From Nyssa sinensis (Eukaryota; Streptophyta; Magnoliopsida; Cornales; Nyssaceae), in the NCBI GenBank assembly GCA_008638375.1, contig CM018036.1:1834001-1898000 (forward strand): DNA of 64,000 nt, written 5' to 3'. The position numbers and the translations under genes were made by a program. Below are positions 23,401 to 31,200 of the stretch, piece after piece. The notes beneath the pieces are model-generated. The model did not search any database, had not been told where the DNA came from, and saw only the letters and a list, made by a program, of their open reading frames with translations. The stretch's first letter is position 1. Each line of letters starts with the position of its first letter.

Positions 23401-25396
23401 ACCATTTGAATAATTGTTTCATAAAATTTACCTTTCAAGAAAACTGTTTAAAAGAATTTATGGTACCTTTCGATTTTAGAGGTATATGTTGATCATGAAA
23501 GATGCCAGAAGCACTTCTCCACTTAATTTTATCTTATTTTAACTCTATGAGTAACATCATTTCAAAGTTCTTCTTCCTTATAGATGAGCAAACCTATATA
23601 TACAAAATTTTCACTTTACATTATCTCATAATTTTCAATCTTCACTACCTCTCCATTTGTGTTCAGTTTTCGTCCTACTTATTTTAAACCCTCTTCATTT
23701 TAAAGATTCTCTCCAAACCTCTAATTTAGCATTTATTCCTATTTTAGTTTCATGAATTAAACAATTTCATCAACAAAAAACATATACCACAGGGCTTCAT
23801 CCTAAATATATTTAGTCAATTCATCCATTAATAAAGCAAAAAGGTGAGAACTTAACGTCAACCCCCTAATAATATAAGCTAACAGTGATTAAAAATTCAT
23901 TTCTTTCTCCAATAGTTATTCTTACTATAGTCGTCGTATCGTTGTACATGTCCTTTATCGTTTTGATATATCCTTTTGTAACTTCTTTCTATTTTAAAAC
24001 CTACCATATTAAATCTCGAAAAAAAACTCTATAACAAACTTTCTCCAAATTTATAGAATACATATGAAATATTTTTTCTTTTCTTCCCTACACCTTTACA
24101 TAAGTCTTCTTAATAATTAAATAACTTTCGTTGTCGACATACCTGATATATGCCCAAATTGATTCTCCAATATGATTGTTTCAATTCATAATCGATACTC
24201 AATCACTCTCTAAGTCTCTTCTATAGACTAACTCATTAATCTTAATATTGCAATTTAATTTTCAATATCTCCTTTATTTTTTTATATAACTACTAAACCT
24301 AATCACATTTCTTTTATTTATGGTCTACTTTCTTTTCCACATGACAGTCACTAGTTAATATTACTATCAATTATGTAGGGAAGAAGAAATGACCAAATAT
24401 ATCCAATCTATGATGATCACGTTACTACATAACACATTAGCCCGCATGTATGACTTCCTAAGAAGACAATTCTTAGGTGCAGCCATTTTTGTATCCCAGT
24501 ACAAGTAGTTGGTTCCTTGCTAGGAGCAGCATTTGCCTAGGCAATGGTCTCTTCACTTCTTTAAATAGAAAGTGAGTTAACTTCTTTTTTTTTTTTTTGT
24601 ATAATGCTGTGAAATATGATTATCTATTCAAGCTTACAATCAATAAAATAAAGAATGTTTGTCTTTTCAAAATCATTAGATGTCCGACAACCATGAAAAT
24701 ATTTGCCACATAAAGGTTTCACAGTACACACATATCAACATCGTTGATACATTTAAATTGCCATTATAACGTAAGATTTTATCACTACAGAAGAAAGCAT
24801 GTGGGGAGCAACGAGCTATTAAAATGAACTTTTAAGTCACCTGATCAGAACTCCGTGAATAACTTCACAAATATATGACTTAACCAACAAAAACAACTTT
24901 ACAAATGCATGAAATGCACTATCACGCGTTGCAGGTGTCTATGGGTGCTTAAAATTAAGTTTATCTGTCTACGGTATGCCATGCAACAATAATTCAACTA
25001 AATACCGTTCCTAAGCACCAAATACTCCGCATTAAAAATGCCAGAAATAATAAAGATAGAATTTCTAACAGTGTGAGACCCAAATGCCATGTATGTGATA
25101 CTGAATCTTGCAGTCAAATCCGATAAACCCATACAATGGATACAATTGCCAGCAACCCAACACGTATAATTCAAGATAAAAGCAAGAATCAACCTCGAGT
25201 CCTTATTTGGATTGAAGAGCAAGAAGGGTGCAAAATAGTAAATAACATCGGGAATATAACTATTGGAAATGAAAAATCTTAATTAAAATAAAAAAGTAAT
25301 CAGTGATTATAAGATGAGCATGTCGATTTTGATTTGAATCAACGAAGAAAGCGATATATAAAAACCAAAGTGAGGGGATTTCTGACCTGTTGGCAT
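1284..25396 (-). CDS. UBP6: Ubiquitin-specific protease UBP6 (proteasome-associated deubiquitinase), 18 exons
   Basis: The coding exons, in transcript order on the minus strand, are 25387-25396, 12639-12784, 12428-12463, 12229-12336, 10651-10751, 10391-10517, 9074-9133, 8917-8984, 8276-8326, 4804-4912, 3702-3790, 3216-3285, 2878-2958, 2673-2768, 2535-2583, 1800-1919, 1633-1707 and 1284-1339. They join in frame into 483 aa, close to the length of Arabidopsis UBP6. The protein has an N-terminal ubiquitin-like domain (residues 1 to about 75) followed by a USP catalytic domain. The Cys box NLGNTCYMN places the catalytic Cys at 113. The His box SGHYVAW places the His at 431, and DWHMAY gives Asp467. 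In this family the ubiquitin-like domain docks on the 26S proteasome and the enzyme trims ubiquitin from substrates. Exon 1 codes only MPT plus one base, and intron 1 is 12.6 kb. Intron 15 uses a GC donor. No coding lesion is seen. Confidence 0.96.
1380..1394. repeat. Poly(G) tract in UBP6 intron 17
   Basis: Fifteen consecutive G follow a GAGA stretch. On the transcribed (minus) strand this reads as a C run. It lies in the intron between the last two coding exons and has no visible function. Confidence 0.85.
1956..2175. repeat. Diverged tandem duplication in UBP6 intron 15
   Basis: Two copies of about 110 bp lie head to tail. Each starts near AATTATATGCATGCATTA, contains ATGCAGCTCC and AATGGAGCACTT, and ends near a TCAATGAAAGTATC or TAAATGGAAGTATC motif. 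The repeat fills much of the space between exons 16 and 15. No ORF is present. Confidence 0.7.
3456..3581 (-). mobile_element. tRNA-derived SINE, copy 1 (UBP6 intron 11)
   Basis: On the minus strand the element reads from a region like an A-box (GCTTGGTTGGTACC) through a box-B-like GGTTCACGTCT to an A-rich tail, seen as a T run on the plus strand. The flanks CATCTCAGCC (3446-3455) and CATTTCAGCC (3582-3591) look like a mutated target-site duplication. The body CAACCTCCCATATGGGGAGG recurs at about 22715 and 36735, so this is a dispersed family. Confidence 0.65.
5430..6480 (-). mobile_element. RTE-clade LINE remnant (antisense to plus strand)
   Basis: Minus-strand translation gives REKKKDLYMLFISLEKAYDR, a diverged form of the RTE reverse-transcriptase motif around the first catalytic Asp. 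It is followed by a degraded stretch with several frame breaks. The 3' end (near 5440 on the plus strand) carries the same ACTCAATTCAACAAAAC-type tail seen at 23045 and 60755. It is too decayed to code for a protein. Confidence 0.65.
6262..7010. repeat. Tandem duplication of about 370 bp inside the LINE remnant
   Basis: The stretch starting ACTTATTTCTCTTCTTATTG near 6261 is repeated almost exactly from about 6632. Shared landmarks include the motifs CCCATCGTACATGTCC, GTAAAAAACTTTCATTCTT and CTTATTTAATTACATAAATG. The two units are highly similar, so the duplication is younger than the decayed LINE it contains. Confidence 0.8.
9319..9354. repeat. Compound T13-G23 homopolymer tract in UBP6 intron 6
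   Basis: An uninterrupted run of 13 T joins directly to 23 G. The complement reads C then A, the same order as the plus-strand tract at 35571-35606. Such tracts are prone to length error in sequencing, so the exact count is uncertain. Confidence 0.9.
10125..10385 (-). mobile_element. 3' end fragment of a LINE next to UBP6 exon 6
   Basis: Minus-strand translation gives a segment with SPCRFKDNFLRILYFWIIE and SYVDFLKGLRP. It aligns by eye with the C-terminus of the full LINE nearby (VAFLRLLFFWAKEAYP, SFVDFLGSL). It starts within about 10 bp of the exon 6 donor at 10390. It is a 5'-truncated, non-coding remnant within intron 6. Confidence 0.6.
11078..11112. repeat. Compound T-G homopolymer tract in UBP6 intron 4
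   Basis: Twelve T join a G run of about 23 interrupted by one T at 11094. It has the same T-then-G arrangement as 9319-9354, in another intron of the same gene. Confidence 0.85.
11168..11354. repeat. Tandem duplication of about 93 bp, followed by an AT microsatellite
   Basis: The motif ATGAATAGTATCAAGGGCCA occurs twice about 93 bp apart with matching flanks (CTTGATT...CAAGTAAAAAA and TATAAATAG). Just downstream are a fragment like the RTE 3' tail (CAACTCAACTCAATTGAGCC, about 11370) and an (AT)n run at 11461-11490. All of it lies within UBP6 intron 4. Confidence 0.7.
13075..13690. repeat. Diverged head-to-tail duplication, about 300-bp units
   Basis: Two adjacent units share an ordered set of motifs: CAAACTACATGAGAATCAT/CAAACTACATAAAAATCAT, then TTGATAATTAGCA/TTGATAGTTAGCA, then TGTCACAATAGTCAACAA/TGTCACAAGTGCCAACAA, then a block with ACCAACCAATTACGC or ACCAACTAATGCAG. 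There is no ORF. It lies in UBP6 intron 1, between exon 2 and the LINE insertion. Confidence 0.65.
14198..14698 (-). pseudogene. LINE ORF2 C-terminal region (zf-RVT) in a shifted frame
   Basis: This 166-aa frame carries the RVT-associated zinc-binding pattern: CYLCKNNEERVDHVLIHC, with CxxC then H and HC. The typical preceding block KAPPKASFFAWEA is also present. It should be continuous with ORF2, but the reading frame changes around 14670-14680, where the main ORF2 frame runs into unrelated residues. It is therefore a displaced end of the same protein and not a separate gene. Confidence 0.85.
14620..17844 (-). pseudogene. LINE ORF2: endonuclease plus reverse transcriptase, broken
   Basis: The natural start is the ATG at 17844 with the endonuclease opening LTWNVRGLN. 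The 19th codon is TGA (17788-17790), where an Arg or similar residue is expected in the family, so translation would stop. From 17772 the frame is open for 1050 codons. Counting from there, the endonuclease motifs are QET (13-15), GDFNV (118-122) and SDHHP (201-205). The RT motifs are DKAPGPDGF (429-437), LDMEKAFDHV (558-567), RGLRQGDPLSPFL (614-626) and FADD (667-670). All catalytic residues I can check are present. A frameshift near 14675 cuts off the zinc-binding end. ORF1 ends just 13 bp upstream. Confidence 0.92.
17858..20155 (-). CDS. LINE ORF1, 765 aa, DUF4283-type RNA-binding protein
   Basis: An uninterrupted frame sits upstream of ORF2, as in plant L1-like elements. The first half has the DUF4283-like pattern: NVQRWALRNWG, then GAWFLFELPSETEA, then LKPWSPTG and a segment like DDGLFWIRVMGLPAFLWS. 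The second half is basic and low in complexity (many Arg, Lys, Gly, Gln), as expected for a nucleic-acid-binding tail. I do not see a clean CCHC knuckle. In this family ORF1 proteins coat the LINE RNA. No stop or frameshift is seen. Confidence 0.8.
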   Translation of the reverse strand: MFAQIADKSFEVLEEADGPGELFQIIERGPGVVRRIWVLRWELEWISNILETLSTGKRRLVFPMGVHGKNRSLYLWKGANHRGNFMRMEGRSSRGIRFLILPEDVTVGGWLIYAQAFRKLGLTKARIPKLHQGSYLDVCRIGDWPSEPLAVVSKTVGAQVDFEIHLESCGSRLQYLRRCLIGRFGDMNTPVPDKMNVQRWALRNWGIQAGLNVLDLNGAWFLFELPSETEAGRILQRRSWIFEGLPLTLKPWSPTGCCSEMGDDGLFWIRVMGLPAFLWSSELFRSLGNRCGHFIKTDDDTAKRRHLRWARILVRGRKESVPASFKIRCGKWSFSIPIWSEAGPASSEHDSRWPEVAEEGGSDGGDEEEEGLHAPGVRLRSKNLPVRTGTRGDHRVALDLQRQRPSNSNFKPSKQTDWLGGTRKKSPEQRRRWGYEGFVDPSALRVGPIGPTGRGHYQVKNIKSRRRDHRYMNGAPNIDLDKETRVQTNKRLQGGTGPAQVQAAVAQPRSGRTANAAVSFKRYIANSKAVENTAAVTKADRGGPASGKQVRNGGKGKQAAAATDENIYEGSASDNSSMIDEREFLQHLENSHYKEVRHSNWFGECSLAAEVDAIAAQELQLASFDQRDEAMVLSQENTAEHLEEFNPLAMVLPEDCPHSVLQEQEACSAELLCTQQNATEGWVIRKMGKVSKLLGVPCAGFEDRLMNLFKEIILRNSLSKPCPVEKDSKEKSAKRLQRVMKELSCSVNYDGSKSMVALVEGRERL
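20161..20322 (-). pseudogene. RimP-like host exon fragment captured at the LINE 5' end
   Basis: A minus-strand stretch preceded by a good 3' splice site (TTTTACCTTTTAG) translates to VSSPGVERVVQIPQELDR, then FKDRPMYVKYVSE, and ends at TAA. The VSSPGVER box and the following pattern resemble plant RimP/UPF0090-type ribosome-maturation proteins (recalled family knowledge, not searched). Similarity fades after about residue 43. The fragment lies inside the 15-bp target-site duplication, so it entered with the LINE and belongs to neither the UBP6 gene nor a local RimP gene. Confidence 0.6.
21064..21084. repeat. (GT)n microsatellite
   Basis: About ten GT dinucleotides run into a short TA stretch, in UBP6 intron 1 outside the LINE. 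Confidence 0.85.
21230..21960 (-). mobile_element. Degraded LINE 3' region with internal tandem duplication
   Basis: Minus-strand frames include WCYLCKGAEETTNHFLFHC, the zinc-binding signature of LINE ORF2 C-termini, preceded by a remnant of the SFFVWxA-type block. A segment of about 245 bp is duplicated: TTTAACCTTCCAGATGTCTT near 21620 recurs as TTTAACCTTCCAAATATCTT near 21865, each followed by TTTTCAAGGG and TCCACAAAGCACTC. It is non-coding, within UBP6 intron 1. Confidence 0.7.
22676..22790 (-). mobile_element. SINE, copy 2 (decayed)
   Basis: The body CCTCAACCTCTCATATGGAGAGGTGG, written here in parts as CCTCAACCTCTCATATG and GAGAGGTGGAGGAGATACC, matches the SINE copies at 3456 and 36668. 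The T-rich end is eroded and no clear target duplication is visible. Confidence 0.55.
23037..24340 (-). mobile_element. RTE-clade LINE remnant in UBP6 intron 1
   Basis: The plus strand starts with the tail motif AATTCAACTCAACTCAATAA followed by GCCTTGTCTCATCTGTTTGG, the same order as at 60755 and 11370. Further in, stretches such as GTACATGTCCTTTATCGTTT and TTTGATATATCCTTTTG match the copies at 6300 and 6670. It is the antisense of a reverse-transcriptase region, heavily decayed, with no open frame longer than fragments. Confidence 0.65.
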
Positions 25397-25726
25397 GGTT
25401 ACTGAGCTTCGGTGTTGCGGGATCGGGGAGAGGCGTCGTGTGTTGTGTAGCCGTTTGCTGACAGAAAAACAAAGGGCAATGCCAACGAAGATATAGAGAG
25501 ATGTATTTAAAAAAATAAAAATAAAATAGAAAAAAAGGGAAGTTGAAAAAACTGAAAAAATAAAATAAAAATAAAAGGGAAAAAAGGAAAGTTGAAAAAA
25601 CAAAAAACCCAATGGGCGGCCCCTGATGAGACGATTTTGATATATATATATACACGGGACAGTATTCAGAGTTTAGAAAATGAAGGTTTACGCTGCGTTT
25701 AACATGACAAAATGCGTTCTAATATG

Positions 25727-25763
<37 letters not shown>

Positions 25764-28299
25764 CAAAATGCGTTTTATATGATAGAATTTTTTCCTGTGT
25801 TTGGATTTTAAAAACGAAATTGTAATTATTTGGAAGGAGTGTAATTCAAAATATAATTAATTAATTTTAATAAAAAAATGAAAAAAAATACGGTAAAATG
25901 AATATTTTAATAATATTCATTCTAATATTTTTTCGGTCATTATTCTTATTTGATAGGATTAAAACTATTTTATAGAATAAATATTTTATTAAAAGTCATT
26001 CTAAAATGTTTTTTTAGAATAATTATTCTGTTTTATGTCATTTTCATTTATTAAGTTATGTTTAGTATGCGAAAATAGAATAATTATTTTATAAAATGAA
26101 ATGAAAAAATATAATAAAAGTAACATAAAATGAAATAACGATTACTCATTTAGACTAATACTTATAATATTTTTTAACAGACTGTTTATTTAATGAAATA
26201 GCCATTATCAATTATATCAAATAATAATACGAAATTAAAAAAATTAAAATAAACGTTTCTAAAATGTACATTTTTTCCTTAGCCTTCTTCTTTCTCAACA
26301 ATCTCTGAATCATTTCATTCAAATATAGTACCATTATTTTTTTGAAATTACATTATACCCCTCTTTGTTTCAATATTATTAACAAAATCCCCTTTTCCGT
26401 TAAGATGCAATACTTTATTTAATAGAAGCAGACAAAATATGCAATAAATTTTGTCTAAATGTTAATTTTTTTCTTAAATTTGAGACGAGTACAGTATTAC
26501 CCCTCTCAAAGCATGTGTAGTGTTTTTTTTTTTTTTTCTGATACCATTCTCTTACTTTTTTCTTATATGAACTTGTATTAGACATTAGTACAGCGTCACT
26601 CCGTTGCGTTTTGAAAGCCATTGATTCTAATTACACAAAAATCTCTTCACTCACAATAATAAAATTATATAAATATAATATTCTCTATATCTTATAATGG
26701 TGAAAATCAGTGTACTAAGAGTAACTCCAAAAGGGAGTGTCATCCGGGGTGTCAAACCCATAACCGTCAACATGGCACCCCAAACTCCAAATTTTTTACT
26801 CTAACGGGGGTGGTTTATGCGGTTGTAAAATGGTACTCAACATTCTAAAGTGTCATTTTTATAAACTTTGGAGAGGGAAAAGAGAGAGGTGCTATTTGAC
26901 GGTTGAAATCATTTCCATTTTTATTGTTCCAACGGTTCTATTTCAACAAAGAATTTTATAAATATAGGGAATGTTTGTGAAGATAAAACTTACCAAAGCT
27001 CAAAAAATCACTCTAAAAATTATTTTATAAATTTATGATGATTTTATTTATTTAATTGATTTTTATAATTAAATATTTTTTAATTTAGTTAATTGTTAGA
27101 CTTTAAATTGATATAAAAATTAAATTTATTTTTGTAATTTAATTTAACAAATTAATTTAAATTAAAGCGTTATGAAAACTATACTCGTTAAAATATAACT
27201 GTTAAGTTTAGTTATATTTTTTAATAAAAAATATTAAAATGGCACCCCATTTTGACACTTACCATTGGAACAAATTTATAATTCAGGAGTGCTATAACAC
27301 TGTTCAAGATTGCAAATAAGGTTTTTGGCACCTCAAAATAACAACTTTCTTTGAAGTTGTTCTAACACAGTCCTTTCATTTTTTAACAGAAAACAAAATA
27401 ATGATAGTTAAGTTTTATTTTTTATAAAATATTTGAAAGTGAGCTGTACTAATAATGCACATGACTCCATCACTATCACCTATTGGAAGGAAAGAAGGGA
27501 AACGAGAAGGGTAAATGCATATGTTAACGGTTCGCTTGGATAAGTAAGAGGGAAAGGAAAAGAAAATAAATGAGAGTATTAGTTATGAAGGAAAATAAAG
27601 GAAAGAAGAGAAGAGGAGAGAGTAATTCCTTTTTTATGTTTAGACAATTAATGAAAAGAAAGGAAAAAAAAGATTAATATAATTTTTTTATCTTATATGA
27701 GAATGACGAAGGAGAGAAAAGAAATGAAAAAATTTTATATTATTTTATTATTATATCATTTGAATGTTTTAAGATAGATGTGTCATTTTTATTTTAATTT
27801 TTATAATTTTAAGGCTAATATTAGTATTATTAAAAATTCATTAAATTATTGTTTCATTTATCTCTATTTATTCTCACTTTTAAAGTAATAACAAAATTAT
27901 TTAAATGAGAGTTAAATTATTCCTTCCTTTCTTTCTCTTTTCCTTATAATTTTTAAAATAAACATGATATAAGTTTTTCTTATTTTTTTTCTCTTATTTT
28001 TTTTCTAATTCTTTTTATCCAACACCATAGTGTAAAGGGAAAGAAAGAAAAGAAAAAGAAATTGTTACGGAAGGAAAGGAAGAGAAACGAAAGGAGAAAG
28101 AGAAAAATACGTACGAAAGGAGAGAGAGAAAAATACGTTTGGCATTCTCATTAACCCCTAATATTATCCGTCGACTCTTCGGTGTCTCCAGGTTAGACTC
28201 TCTCCCATCAACCATTATTCTCGTTTTCAACTCTACATGTCACCGGACAACGCCTCACTCACAACAGCACAATCCCAAACTTGACGAATCCAACCCACA
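25397..28299. promoter_or_regulatory. Shared upstream region of the divergent UBP6 and ELL-like genes
   Basis: About 2.9 kb separates the two start codons. Near the UBP6 end (about 25400-25470) GC-richer sequence probably forms its 5' leader. Near the other end, 28140-28299 is a pyrimidine-rich, GC-richer leader candidate. Between them are AT-rich sequence, a (TA)n run (25733-25762), a MITE-like element (26719-27362) and purine-rich stretches with GAAAGGA motifs (about 27480-28130). I cannot assign a TATA box or transcription start with confidence. Confidence 0.5.
26719..27362. mobile_element. PIF/Harbinger-type MITE candidate
   Basis: The ends are GAGTAACTCCAAAAGG and the inverted GAACAACTTCAAAGAAAG, flanked on both sides by TAA, the usual three-base target of PIF/Harbinger elements. 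The motif GGCACCCCA recurs internally. The AT-rich interior of about 640 bp has no ORF. The terminal repeats are imperfect, so the class is tentative. Confidence 0.45.
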
Positions 28300-31200
28300 A
28301 TGTACGGTAGCTCCGGAAAGCTCGGCCGCGGCGGCGGTGGCCGAGGCGGAGTTGCAGGCAAGCGTAACATCCACTCCACCTTCCGCCCGCCGCCTCTCCA
28401 CCGCTCTTATGCCACCCCTGGCGACCGCCTCCCTATCGGTGGAACCGCTGGTCCTCGCAACCTCAATACTACAGCCGGCCCCACTACTTCAGCCTCTTGC
28501 GTGGCGGATGAGACATTCAGTCTTGTCACTGGCAACCCTCTTGACTTCGCCATGATTATACGGCTCGCGCCCGACCTTATTGAGGAGATCAAGCGCGTTG
28601 AGGCCCAGGGCGGTACCGCACGAATAAAATTCGACTCAAATGCCAATAATTCATCGGGAAACGTAAGTTTCCTGAACTATACAGATTTGGGCACGTTGCA
28701 TTCATATAAATTTGGTCCTTTATATGGCATTGCTTTGAACGTTATTACAACGTTGGGTTTGTTATTTCATTGAAAATTAGGGACTAAACAACCGCGGTAA
28801 GGTGAATCTTACATTATCTATGCATTAATTTTCCCGTTGTCAATAATTTTGATGTTACTTGAGTTGGATTAGGTTCCTGGGTTCACAGCATTTTCATGCT
28901 TGAGTTAGGAATTTCCTTTTTGAAAAAAATGCTTGTTTTAGGATTTTATACTTACAATTTAACTGGAAGAAGAGAGGATGTTTTCAGTTTGAATTCAATT
29001 GTGTACTTAGCGTCCGAATATGCTTGGTTGCTATGTGAAATTTTCGAATTTGGGTTAATTATTATCTACCAAGAGTGCGGAAACATTTATATCAAATTTT
29101 AATTAAAAAATCCCTAATCTTATTAATAGGAGCATTGATTAAATACCCTTATTTAAACTTATGATGGATTACTATTGAAGAAATTCTTTTGTTAGATTAC
29201 AAAAATTATAAATTCATGCATATATCAAGTCAACTATAATGCTAATCAACCGATAAAAAAAAAAAAAAAACTATAATGGCAATCAAACAACTAAATGAAA
29301 TTAAATAGGACACGACAATTTTATGCACGAAACCGTGGGAAAGTTTACTCACCAGCTGCAAAGATTCTACCAATCAACAAAGAACACAATACAAGTCTAT
29401 AAAGACAAATTTCCAAATAACTAACCCCCGCCACGAACCTATATATTACCGTTAGTATATTTGTAGAATTCTTTTCTTGTTGCTGCTTCTTCTTGATCAG
29501 GTTCTTATAACCACAACACTACTCCCAATCTGCACATCTACTAGTTTGGCTTGCTGGGAGAAAAGATGTAGAAGGAGGTGCAAGAAGAGGGTAGGGAGAT
29601 GATATTTTTGGTGATAAATGATGATGATATTGTTGTCTTGGAATGTTAGGGGTCTTAATTATCTTGATAAGAGAACTGTTGTTAATGGAGTGTTGAAGGA
29701 ATGGAAACCTTTACTCGTATGCTTGCAAGAAACCAAGGTTGAGGAGGTTTCTACTTTCTGCAGGTTTTGTAAGGGTGTTTGGAGAATTAGGTTGTTAGAA
29801 TGGAGGTATATGGCTGCAAGGCGAAGGGCTGGAGGTATTTTTTTTCACGTGGGATCCGAGGGAGCTTGTAGGTTTGGAACATTGGGAGGGTACATATTCG
29901 GTATCCTGCAAATTCATAATGGTGGTGAGGAACTTCTCTTGGGTCTTTTCAGGGGTTTATGGCCCTAATCTAGAAGCTGAAAGGTGAAAGGCGACAGTAA
30001 TGCAAGCAGATGGGGCTATCTATGGGTGCTTGGTGGTGATTTCAACGTGATCAGGTACCTTTCAGAAGCTTTCATTGACAACAGCTACTTGGTTGATTTA
30101 CCACCAATTTTTTTTGGGTGGGGGGTGGGGAGACAAGGGAGGGGTCTTTTCAAATTTGAGAATATGTGGTTGAAGGCCTCGACAATTTAGGGACAAGGTG
30201 GCTGTCTAGGGGGTATAGCATTTAGAGGGGACCCGAGCTTTGTTTTGGTCAGATTGCTTAAATTCCTCAAGGCAGACTTGAAGAAATGGAATAAAGAAAA
30301 ACTTGGTAATGTGCATGCCAAGAAAGAGGACATTCTCAAGGGGATTTAGTAGCTGTATAGCAGGGAACAGTGCGATGGTCTAAATAAAGATGAGAGGGTC
30401 CACATGGATGGGTTGAAAGGAGCTAGGTCGGGTGCTAAAGTTGGTAGAAATCTTGTTCAATCAAGCTTTTTGGGAAAATGGATGTGGCAGCTTGGGGTGG
30501 AGGATCATGCTTTGTGGAAGGATGTTGTTTATACTAAATATAGGTGTGAGGATGGAAGGTGGTTTTCAAAGGAGGTAACGGAGGCTTATGGCTGTGGGAT
30601 TTGGAAGACCATTAGAAAGGAGAGGAAGGAGTTCTATTAGTTTGTTCGATTTGAAGTAGGGGAGGGGAAGAGGATGAAATTCTGGGTGGGCCCTTGGAGT
30701 TGTGATTTGATGTTAATGGTGAAATTCCCCAATTATTTTCGCATAGTCACTAATAAGGAAGCTCTGGTGGAGGAATGTGTTGTCTCGGTGGGGAGATTTA
30801 TGGTTTGGAGCCCTTGCTTTCATAGAAAATTTTATGATTGCGAGTTGGGGGAAGTGGAGGAGATCATAATTTTATTGAGTAGATTTGGGTTGAGTGAGGA
30901 AATGAAGGATGAGATGATATGGACAGTGATCAATAGCAAAAAGTTCATTGATCAATATTTTTACGGGAAGTTAGTGGGAAGAAATGAGAATTATTTTCCA
31001 TGGAAATTGATTTTGAGATCTAGGGTGCCAAATAAAGCTGCATTTTTTTGCTTGGTAAGTGACTTTAGGATCTATTTTGAATGCTAAAAAATTTCGAAGA
31101 AGAGACTTTTAGCTCCTGAGTCGATGTTGCATGTGTAAAGAGGAGACAATTGACCATTTTCACATTTATTGTAAAATGGCAAGGGATGCTTGGAATTTGA

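Noticed and set aside
25260..25655. A 131-codon minus-strand frame at the UBP6 leader
   Set aside because: It is Phe/Tyr-rich because of the AT-rich leader and does not join the MPT start. It is not a conserved protein.
28139..28555. A 138-codon frame overlapping ELL-like exon 1
   Set aside because: It is in a different frame from the conserved ETFSLVTGNPLDF protein and has no similarity. The GC-rich leader and exon produce it by chance.
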